Assembly (NCBI GenBank): GCA_964433135.1
Contig: CAYSQW010000011.1
Location: 1 to 64,000 of the forward strand
Source: CAYSQW01 sp964433135
GTDB lineage: Bacteria; Acidobacteriota; Aminicenantia; Aminicenantales; Aminicenantaceae
Length of the DNA: 64,000 nucleotides
Direction of reading: 5' to 3'
Positions 25,467 through 32,914 of this stretch are shown piece by piece (positions within the stretch are counted from its first letter, which is position 1; the number at the start of each line of letters is the position of its first letter). The notes beneath the pieces are model-generated. The model saw only the letters and a list, made by a program, of their open reading frames with translations, was not told the DNA's origin and did no database searches. A program made the translations under genes and the position numbers.

Positions 25467-26677
25467 TGGATATGGAAGCGATCCGAAAGGATTTTCCCAT
25501 CCTGGAACGGAAAATCCATGGGAAGCCGCTGGTTTATCTCGATAATGCCGCCACCACTCAAAAACCCCGGGTCGTGCTGGATAGGATCCTCAGATTTTAT
25601 TCCGGCAGCAACAGCAATATCCACCGCGGAGTTCATCATCTCAGCGAGCGGGCGAGTCAGGCCTATGAGAACGCCCGGAAAACCGTGAAAGCTTTCATCA
25701 ATGCCGGAGACGCGTCCGAGATCATTTTTACCTCCGGAACCACGGCGGCCCTCAATCTGGTCGCGAGTTCTTTCGGCCGTCGCTTTATCGGCCGGGGAGA
25801 TGAGATCATCGTTTCCGAGATGGAACACCATTCCAACCTTGTGCCCTGGCAGATCCTCTGCGAACAATGCGGCGCTTTCCTCAAGGTCATCCCCTTTGAA
25901 GATGACGGAACGCTGAAGATGGACGAGTTCGAACGATTGATCACCGAAAGAACCAGGCTGATCTCCATTGTTTACGTATCGAATGCGCTGGGGGTGGTCA
26001 ATCCCGTGAGGGAGATCATCGACCGGGCGCATTCCCGGGATATCCCGGTGCTGGTGGACGGCGCTCAGGCTGTTCAGCATCTTCCCGTGGACGTACGGGA
26101 TCTGGATTGTGACTTTTTTGCCTTTTCCGGACATAAAATATACGCGGAAACCGGGGTCGGCGTTCTCTACGGTAAAGAAAAGTGGCTGGAAAGCATGCCG
26201 CCCTACCAGGCCGGAGGGGGGATGGTCGGTTCCGTGAGTTTTGGGAAAACCACGTACGCGGAGCCGCCGCTCAAGTTTGAAGCCGGGACCGTCAATTATG
26301 TGGGAGCCGTGAGCCTGGAATCGGCGATACGGTATATCGATTCCATCGGACGGGAAGAGATCGTCGATCATGAGCGTGATCTCTTGAATTACGCCACGGA
26401 GAACTTGAGGGGGATCGAGGGGCTGAAAATCTACGGTCTCTCTCCCGAAAGATGCGGCGCCCTGTCATTCAACCTTGAAAATATCCATTCTTATGATGCC
26501 GGCCTGATTTTAGACAAGTTGGGGATCGCTGTCCGGACAGGAACCCACTGCGCCGAGCCGGTGATGCGGCACTACGGGATCGAGGCGACCATCCGAGCCA
26601 GCTTCGCGCTGTATAACACACGGGAAGAGATCGACCGGTTGGTAGAAGGCATCGAGAAAACAAAAAGCATGTTCTGA
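25463..26677 (+). CDS. sufS: SufS-type (group II) cysteine desulfurase
   Basis: PLP enzyme that removes sulfur from cysteine as an enzyme-bound persulfide. Starts FPILERKIHGKPLVYLDNAAT; EHHSNLVPWQ stacks on PLP; the Schiff-base Lys225 is in FSGHKIYAETG and the persulfide Cys363 in RTGTHCAEP. The short Cys loop places it in group II, the class that hands sulfur to SufE. Translation is coupled to eanA by an ATGA overlap and sufE follows after 21 nt. No SufBCD scaffold genes are near, so I infer that it feeds the EanB sulfurtransferase rather than, or as well as, Fe-S assembly. Confidence 0.93.
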   Translation: MMDMEAIRKDFPILERKIHGKPLVYLDNAATTQKPRVVLDRILRFYSGSNSNIHRGVHHLSERASQAYENARKTVKAFINAGDASEIIFTSGTTAALNLVASSFGRRFIGRGDEIIVSEMEHHSNLVPWQILCEQCGAFLKVIPFEDDGTLKMDEFERLITERTRLISIVYVSNALGVVNPVREIIDRAHSRDIPVLVDGAQAVQHLPVDVRDLDCDFFAFSGHKIYAETGVGVLYGKEKWLESMPPYQAGGGMVGSVSFGKTTYAEPPLKFEAGTVNYVGAVSLESAIRYIDSIGREEIVDHERDLLNYATENLRGIEGLKIYGLSPERCGALSFNLENIHSYDAGLILDKLGIAVRTGTHCAEPVMRHYGIEATIRASFALYNTREEIDRLVEGIEKTKSMF

Positions 26678-26698
26678 AATCAGGTTGGGGGCGTTGAT

Positions 26699-27142
26699 AT
26701 GCCGCTGGAAACCGGAATGACGATAAACCAGATCCAGGATCGCATCATCGATGAATTCGCGGGACTGGATGACTGGATCGATACATATGAGCTTCTTATC
26801 TCGCTGGGGACAAAGCTACCTCCCTTCGATGAAGATCTGAAGACGGAAGACAATGCCCTCGACGGCTGCCAGGCCCGCGTTTGGATCTATGCCGAACGGG
26901 GGAGAGGAAAGATTCTTTATTCCGCGTACAGCGATGCCTTGATCACCCGGGGGCTGATCGCGCTGCTGCTGCGGATTCTCAACAACAGGACGCCTGAAGA
27001 GGTTCAAAACGCCGACCTGTATTTTATCCCCCGGATCGGATTACGCTCCCATCTTTCGCCGAGCCGGGCCGCTGGGCTGGCTTCGATCGTCAAGCGTATG
27101 AAACGGATCGCGGCAAATTCGGGGTCGGGGCTGAAAAATTAA
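26699..27142 (+). CDS. sufE: SufE-family sulfur acceptor
   Basis: Accepts persulfide sulfur from SufS and passes it on. The acceptor Cys57 lies in the family motif NALDGCQARVWIYAE. The rest follows the SufE fold (MTINQIQDRIIDEFAGL and DWIDTYELLISLGTKLPP, then FIPRIGLRSHLSPSRAAGL). Its 147 aa is normal. It is the last gene of the MarR-eanB-eanA-sufS-sufE run and converges with the GH36 gene. ATG 26699 has a weak ribosome site (GGGGGC); an internal ATG at 26717 is possible. The SufE residues shown are family knowledge; delivery to EanB is inferred. Confidence 0.92.
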   Translation: MPLETGMTINQIQDRIIDEFAGLDDWIDTYELLISLGTKLPPFDEDLKTEDNALDGCQARVWIYAERGRGKILYSAYSDALITRGLIALLLRILNNRTPEEVQNADLYFIPRIGLRSHLSPSRAAGLASIVKRMKRIAANSGSGLKN

Positions 27143-27210
27143 CCCGGGATCGGATCGTTGAAAACAACGCTTCGCCTCTTCTTCTTCCGACTTCTTCGCG
27201 GGTATTACAA

Positions 27211-28998
27211 TCACTCTCTTTCACCGCGCCGGCGTCTTGACAGCTCAATCAATCCTGAAGCCGGAACATCGAATTTCACGACTCCCGCCGCCGATTCGGT
27301 TTTGTCTTCCTCCACTTTTCCGGTGCAGTCATGGATCTTCACATCCCACCCGGAGGGCTTTCCGGAAAAATCGATCATGACGCGATCATCACCCGAAGCG
27401 TTTATCACATACAGGTTGTCTATCCCGTTGTCTGGGGGGGCGGGAACGACGAAGCCCGGATTGTACAGACCGGCGATCATCCGGCCTTCTTTCTTTCCTA
27501 GGATGAGGGGGTAATTGAGGTTGGGAAAAAGCGGTTCGAAATCCCCTTCCAGCAGCGTATCCTGATGGGCGTTCCGGAATTTCATCCAGAATGCCAGCAT
27601 CTCCCGATGTTCGCGCGGAAAATCCTCCAGTCGAATCGATAGCTGGGGAACGGAAAACATCACATTCAACAGCTGCAGTGCGGCCGTTTCCGTGGATTCG
27701 GAACGGTGCCACATGAGCATATCCGAATGGACGGCGGTCGATCCCGACACAAGGCGGACGTTGCAAATACGGATCCGATTGTCGTGCAAACCAAGCGGAC
27801 AATCCGATGCCCGGAACATGTTGCCGTATTTACGCATCAAGGGGCCGATATAGCGCTGCCTGAATTCGATCAGGATGTCGGGTTTGATCGCTTTCAGCGC
27901 TTTCATGATATCGGTCAACAGTCTGTCCGTTGCGCGGTTGACGCCGGGATAATCCATCCGTTCGTTGGCAGGCGGCATACCCCGCCTGTCTTTGAACTGA
28001 TCCACGAAATCCAGCTTGAAACCGTCGAGATCCCATTCGTTCAAGGCATGGGAGTATATATCGATGAGATAGGCTCTTACTTCCGGGTATCTCGGATCCA
28101 GCGTATAGGCGTCCAGATCCGGCGTGTTGTCCAGAAATTTTCCTTCGAAGCGTTTTTTCGCTTCCGAATGACGGCCGACAAAGGGAACGGAATACCAGAG
28201 AATGAACTTCATGCCCAACTCATGAATCCTCCGCACGAAGCCCCGCATGTCCGGAATCCGTTCCGGTTTCCAATCGCCCGTGTATCCATAACCGCGGCGG
28301 CTGTCCAGAGTCTGCCAACCGTCATCGACGATCACGGCCTCGCATCCCAATGATTTTGCGATCCGGCATTCATCGACCACCTCTTCGACATCGAGCTGTT
28401 GATGAAACGTGTACCATGTCGAATACATGGGTTGGTGCGCGATGCGGGGAACTTGCAGCGGGGCATAATCTTCAAAAGAGGCCCACCAGTCGGATACCTC
28501 CCGAAGTGCCCGCCAATAGGGGATGCGGCGCCGGTCGATGCGCAGGACAAAAGAATAAGGGAGCCTGTCTTTGAATGCCTGCGGCAATATTTTTACAACC
28601 ATTTCTATCTCCCCGGTTTCCTCGACGACTCCGGCCTTGAGCTCGAGGGTGTTCAATGCATCGGAAACGGCAATCGTGTATCGGTTGAGGTTGGAGCCGT
28701 TCATCATGCACAAAACAGGAGCTTGATTGGTCGCCCGGGAAGTGACGCGTTGTTGATGCCAATCCGGCTTGATGCTTCCCTGGAACTCGGTCGTCCAGAC
28801 ATAGGACATGTCCGCGGCGGGGAAACGCCATTTTATGATAGCGGCAGCATCGGGGTCATCGGGGGAGAGCGCAAATGAATGCCGCCGCAGATCCTGTTCG
28901 ATCACGTTGTCGGAGATCTCAACGCGGCATGTCTCGGGAAGGACCTGAAAATGATCCCGGTAAGAAGCCGCCTGCCGCTTCCCCCCCTCCCTGGACAT
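27211..28998 (-). CDS. GH36 alpha-galactosidase, 5' end frameshifted
   Basis: Retaining alpha-galactosidase-type glycoside hydrolase, 595 aa as read. The (beta/alpha)8 barrel begins near 190 (MYSTWYTFHQQ), VIVDDGWQ is at 222-229, the nucleophile Asp330 is in DGFKLDFVDQF and the acid/base Asp399 in FRASDCPLG. N-terminal beta-sandwich and C-terminal beta domain flank it. The apparent ATG at 28998 lacks a ribosome site, but a perfect one (GAGGAGA) precedes an ATG at 29065 that opens a signal peptide MKRTGFRKTVFLLAAMSIPL in another frame. The two frames join if one base is removed from the G7 run at 28981-28987. The enzyme is therefore probably exported. The symporter gene upstream may import the released sugar. 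Confidence 0.87.
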   Translation of the reverse strand: MSREGGKRQAASYRDHFQVLPETCRVEISDNVIEQDLRRHSFALSPDDPDAAAIIKWRFPAADMSYVWTTEFQGSIKPDWHQQRVTSRATNQAPVLCMMNGSNLNRYTIAVSDALNTLELKAGVVEETGEIEMVVKILPQAFKDRLPYSFVLRIDRRRIPYWRALREVSDWWASFEDYAPLQVPRIAHQPMYSTWYTFHQQLDVEEVVDECRIAKSLGCEAVIVDDGWQTLDSRRGYGYTGDWKPERIPDMRGFVRRIHELGMKFILWYSVPFVGRHSEAKKRFEGKFLDNTPDLDAYTLDPRYPEVRAYLIDIYSHALNEWDLDGFKLDFVDQFKDRRGMPPANERMDYPGVNRATDRLLTDIMKALKAIKPDILIEFRQRYIGPLMRKYGNMFRASDCPLGLHDNRIRICNVRLVSGSTAVHSDMLMWHRSESTETAALQLLNVMFSVPQLSIRLEDFPREHREMLAFWMKFRNAHQDTLLEGDFEPLFPNLNYPLILGKKEGRMIAGLYNPGFVVPAPPDNGIDNLYVINASGDDRVMIDFSGKPSGWDVKIHDCTGKVEEDKTESAAGVVKFDVPASGLIELSRRRRGERE

Positions 28999-29065
28999 AA
29001 AGACAAAGCGGGATCGACATTGCGGCCAGTAAAAAGACGGTTTTTCTAAATCCCGTTCTCTTCAT
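28981..29065 (-). pseudogene. Signal-peptide fragment of the GH36 gene, out of frame
   Basis: ATG at 29065 with ribosome site GAGGAGAATCC encodes an ideal signal peptide (MKRTGFRKTVFLLAAMSIPL, then CLYVQGG) and runs into a G7 tract, after which only the other frame continues as GH36. It is either a sequencing or assembly error, slippage, or a real lesion. Confidence 0.7.
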
Positions 29066-29347
29066 TCGGATTCTCCTCGGAGGATTCAGGTCCGGTAGGA
29101 TCGCCTCTCCGGGCTTTTCCCCGCAGTGAATCCCGGCTTTATCAAATCATTCCGCCGTGCCGTCCGGACGTATATGAAGGATTTCCATCCCATCCCATTT
29201 TAAATGAGCATATCACATCCGAAAAAGCGAGGTCAATTCACAAGCGGGGCATCATTGCGGCTGGAAACTTCAAGCCGCCCTTCTCTTTGGATCGAAGCGC
29301 AGTCTGGCCTTTTCGCCGAACGGGGGGGAGCAAACCGTGTGACGCCT

Positions 29348-30823
29348 TCATGACTGATCCGGGGGGACGAGGTGGTCCTCTCCCTCGCGTTTACGGGTGA
29401 GCCAACTGATCCCCACGACCATTGCGGTGGAACAGAGAAACGCCGGGATGAGTTCATAGATGCCGGTAAGATCACTCAGGAACAGCTTCCAGAAAATGGT
29501 CACAAGGGTTCCGGTGATCATGCCGGCGATGATGCCGTATTTGGTCGTGCCCCGCCAGTAGAGGGAAAAGATGATCGCCGATCCGAACGAGGCGCCGAGC
29601 CCGCCCCAAGCGAAGAGCACCAGCCAAAAGATGAGGTCTTTGGCCGCATAGGCCAGTATCATGGCCACGATACCCGTGAAGATCACGATGAGCCGACACA
29701 GCCGCAGCTTTTTCGCCTCGTCGAGAGTATCCTTCCGGAATATTTTTTCGTAAAGATCTCGTACGATTGTCGAGGCGACAACCAGAAGCTGCGAATCGGC
29801 GGTGGAGAGGATCGCCGCGAAAACGCCTCCGATGAGCAGGCCGTAGATCACGGGATTGAAGTATTGGCTCGACAGCACCAAATAGATCATTTCGCTGTTC
29901 TGCTCGGGCAGGTTGGCGATCTGAGGAATGACGGCCCGGCCCAGGAGGCCGATATAGACAGCGCCCCACTGCATGACGATATTCCAGAAAGTCCCGATGA
30001 TGGTTGCCGTGCGCAGCTTATCCGGATTATCGATCGACATGTATCGCACCACGATGTGGGGTTGTCCGGGGGAGCCCAATCCGATACCGATGAAGCCGAT
30101 GATCACTCCGGCGCCCAGGGAAAAGGGATCAATGAGGGCCGGGTTGAGTCTCTGGAGGGTTTCCAGCAGGATGTGGAATCCCCCGATCTTTATCATCCCG
30201 TATACGGGAAAGACGACGAGTCCGAATATCATGATCAATGATCGGACGGCGTCATTGTAGGAGACGGCGATATATCCGCCCAGGACCATGTAAATCATGA
30301 TCAGAAGTCCGGAAAAAAGCAGTGAGGCGATCATGGGAAGGTTCAGAGCCGTGCTGAGTGATTTGGCCCCGGCGTTGAATTGGGCGGCGAGATAGGCCGT
30401 CATGAAAATGACGATGATGGAGGCGCCGGTGATCCGAATCAAGTGTCTGGTGTCCCGGTACCTGGATTCAAAATAATCAAGGATGGTAAGAGAACCGAAT
30501 TTTTCCGTTTGCACCCTTAATTTTCGGCCGATATAAATAAACTGGAACATCTCCACGATGGTGGTTCCGATCACCGCCCACACGGCGCCGGTTCCCATGA
30601 CATAAGCCATGCCGGAGACGCCCAATATCAGCCAGGATGACCTGCCGGATGATACAGCGGAAAGCGCCACGATGATTTTATTCATGGCCCGTCCCCCAAC
30701 CAGGAAGTCGGACTGGTTCCTGGTCCTTTTCAATGTCAGAAAACCGATGATGATAGGAAGCGACAGCGTCAAGAGAAAAACGATAAGCGCCGCGGGGTGG
30801 TTGAGCTTGTCATAGAGGGGCAT
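29348..30823 (-). CDS. Sodium/solute symporter (SSS family, PutP-like)
   Basis: Inner-membrane Na+-coupled importer of 491 aa with about 13 hydrophobic segments (first ALIVFLLTLSLPIIIGFL). SSS family marks include RNQSDFLVGGRAMNKIIVALSAVSS around TM1-2 and SPGQPHIVVRYMS near the middle, which resembles the PutP signature, then ILSTADSQLLVVASTIVRD in TM8, carrying the Na2-site serines. The substrate could be proline, another small solute, or sugar given the GH36 neighbour on the same strand. A 31-codon membrane peptide gene ends 3 nt upstream. Ribosome site AGGAAG. Confidence 0.92.
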   Translation of the reverse strand: MPLYDKLNHPAALIVFLLTLSLPIIIGFLTLKRTRNQSDFLVGGRAMNKIIVALSAVSSGRSSWLILGVSGMAYVMGTGAVWAVIGTTIVEMFQFIYIGRKLRVQTEKFGSLTILDYFESRYRDTRHLIRITGASIIVIFMTAYLAAQFNAGAKSLSTALNLPMIASLLFSGLLIMIYMVLGGYIAVSYNDAVRSLIMIFGLVVFPVYGMIKIGGFHILLETLQRLNPALIDPFSLGAGVIIGFIGIGLGSPGQPHIVVRYMSIDNPDKLRTATIIGTFWNIVMQWGAVYIGLLGRAVIPQIANLPEQNSEMIYLVLSSQYFNPVIYGLLIGGVFAAILSTADSQLLVVASTIVRDLYEKIFRKDTLDEAKKLRLCRLIVIFTGIVAMILAYAAKDLIFWLVLFAWGGLGASFGSAIIFSLYWRGTTKYGIIAGMITGTLVTIFWKLFLSDLTGIYELIPAFLCSTAMVVGISWLTRKREGEDHLVPPDQS

Positions 30824-30826
30824 CGC

Positions 30827-30922
30827 TCAATTCTTCCTTTTTCTCGATATACGGGAAATGAATATGGCTGAGGCAAAGATGAGAAGAGGCAATGCGATGA
30901 GAACGAAAGTGGCGGAAAACAT
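30827..30922 (-). CDS. 31-residue membrane peptide, symporter accessory candidate
   Basis: Small gene encoding one transmembrane helix (residues about 2-22: FSATFVLIALPLLIFASAIF) and a basic tail, SRISRKRKN. ATG 30922 has a GGAGAG ribosome site; the TGA stop lies 3 nt before the symporter ATG, so translation is coupled. Tiny single-helix proteins encoded directly before SSS-type symporters are known as symporter small accessory proteins. Membership is judged from position, size and topology. Confidence 0.65.
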   Translation of the reverse strand: MFSATFVLIALPLLIFASAIFISRISRKRKN

Positions 30923-31108
30923 GGCTGTTATCTCTCCATTCGTATTTGAATGTTCAATCCCTCAACATCGCCGACACTTTGTGTCGTGCGAGGAGGAAAT
31001 ATAGAGAAGGATATAACAAAAAGAGGTTGATTACACAACTTTTCTATCGACAGGCTGCCGATGGGGCTTTCGCCCATAAACATTTTTTTTGGATATGGGA
31101 TGGTGTTT

Positions 31109-32635
31109 TCAGTCTTTATACGTTCCTTCGGCAGTGGCTTCCGCCCGATCGTCCTGCGACATCTCAGCCAGGCGTTTAATCTCGTTTATATCCAATCCCA
31201 AGACTTTTCCCACGCGGCCGCCGTATTCCGGATCGGCTTTATAGAAGATCGCCGTCTGGCGCATCTGGAGGCGCTTCTGAGCTCCTTCCAAGTGATCCGC
31301 GATGTTTCCGATCAGGTGGTCTCTGTCTTCGTCCGTCATCACTTTTCGATACAGAACTCCGGCTTGTTGGAAATCGTCGTTGGGGTGGGGATAGGGAGTA
31401 CGGGCCGCGGGCTCGGAGACCTTGAAAGGGGGCTCGCCCGCCGCAGGATCCGGAGCGGGGCCGCCGAGACTGTTCGGCCAATAATTGGGCCCGCCTCCGC
31501 CGTTTTCGTCAAACCGCATGGCTCCGTCTCTCTGATAGCCGGCTTCGGGGGCGTTTTTGGGCGAATTGACGGGCAGAAGATGGTAATTTGTTCCCAAGCG
31601 GTGGAGGTGCGTGTCGTGATAGGAGAAAAGCCTGGCCTGCAGCATTTTATCCTGTGAGGCGGCGATGCCCGGCACCAGGTTGCCGGGACAGAATGCCGCC
31701 TGCTCCACCTCGGCGAAATAATTGACGGGATTTCGGTTCAATACCAATTTGCCTACCTTGATGGGGGGGGCTTCGGCATGCGGCCAGACCTTGGTGATAT
31801 CGAAGATGTCCCAGTGATAGTGCAATCCCTCTTCCTCGGTCATGATCTGCATTTCCAGCGTCCAGGACGGGAAATCACCGCGCGCGACGGCGTTGTACAG
31901 GTCTTCCGTGGCGTGATCGGGATTCTCTCCCGACAGGAGGGTGGATTCCTGCCGCGTAAGATTTCTGATCCCCTGGTCGGTCTTGAAATGGTACTGCACC
32001 CAGAAAGACTCGCCTTGTTCGTTGTACCACTTGAAGGTATGGCTGCTGTATCCGTTCATGTGACGGTATGTCGCCGGGGTACCCCGATCGGAAAACAGAA
32101 CGGTAACCTGATGGACGGATTCGGGCGTCAGCGAAAGAAAATCCCAAAACATATCCGGGTCCTTGCAGTTGGTGGCGGGATGGCGCTTTTGGGTGTGGAT
32201 GAAGTCGGAGAATTTGAGAGGATCCCGGATGAAGAAGACCGGCGTGTTGTTTCCGACGAAATCGTAATTCCCTTCTTCGGTGTAGAATTTCACGGCGAAT
32301 CCACGAGGGTCGCGCGCCGCATCGGCCGATCCCTTCTCGCCGCCCACCGTGGAAAATCGGGCGAAAACCTCGGTTTTCTTGCCCACCTCGGAAAGGAATT
32401 TGGCTTTGGTGTACCGGGTCAAATCCGCCGTGACTTCAAAATACCCCCCGGCGCCGGCGCCTTTGGCATGAACCACGCGTTCCGGTATCCGTTCCCGGTC
32501 GAAATGGCCCAGTTTCTCCAAAAGATGGACATCCTGCATCAGTATCGGTCCGCGCTTTCCCGCGGTCATGCTGTTCTGATCGTCTGACACCGGAATCCCG
32601 AATGCGGTGGTTAATGTCTTTTTTCCTTTTGTCAT
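31109..32635 (-). CDS. katA: Heme catalase (small-subunit, KatA type)
   Basis: Decomposes hydrogen peroxide. ATG 32635 follows GAGGGAGAT; the protein (508 aa) starts MTKGKKTLTTAFGIPVSDDQ. The catalytic His lies in RIPERVVHAKGAGAGGYF, the distal Asn in YDFVGNNTPVFF, and the proximal heme Tyr in ARLFSYHDTHLHRLG (RxFxYxDxxxxR). Length and sequence fit monofunctional clade 3 catalases. It is monocistronic. A minus-strand TATAAT (32771-32766) upstream may be its -10. A catalase alongside nitrite reductase and a flavodiiron protein suggests an organism that meets oxygen at times. Confidence 0.96.
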   Translation of the reverse strand: MTKGKKTLTTAFGIPVSDDQNSMTAGKRGPILMQDVHLLEKLGHFDRERIPERVVHAKGAGAGGYFEVTADLTRYTKAKFLSEVGKKTEVFARFSTVGGEKGSADAARDPRGFAVKFYTEEGNYDFVGNNTPVFFIRDPLKFSDFIHTQKRHPATNCKDPDMFWDFLSLTPESVHQVTVLFSDRGTPATYRHMNGYSSHTFKWYNEQGESFWVQYHFKTDQGIRNLTRQESTLLSGENPDHATEDLYNAVARGDFPSWTLEMQIMTEEEGLHYHWDIFDITKVWPHAEAPPIKVGKLVLNRNPVNYFAEVEQAAFCPGNLVPGIAASQDKMLQARLFSYHDTHLHRLGTNYHLLPVNSPKNAPEAGYQRDGAMRFDENGGGGPNYWPNSLGGPAPDPAAGEPPFKVSEPAARTPYPHPNDDFQQAGVLYRKVMTDEDRDHLIGNIADHLEGAQKRLQMRQTAIFYKADPEYGGRVGKVLGLDINEIKRLAEMSQDDRAEATAEGTYKD

Positions 32636-32914
32636 TGATATCTCCCTCTGATTCATGAATGGCGATTCGGTAGGTCGCCGTATTTGCAACGGAAATCATG
32701 GAATCGCACAAGGAAATCCCTTTTTACCCAAGGTAAAGACAGGATTCTTATTTTTCCCAGTAAAAATTATATCATTATTTGGATTGAAGTTTAAATATAT
32801 TGATGATTTATCGTTGATTCGATCCCGAATACACTTGGACGTCTTCAACGTATACCGATTGATTCCTCATCAATCCTGGGATCAGGCTTGCTGAGGGGAT
32901 TTCTTTTACCGATG

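Noticed and set aside
32755..32800. Possible PerR/Fur-type box upstream of catalase
   Set aside because: The AT-rich sequence resembles TTATAAT repeats only loosely and is not a clean dyad.
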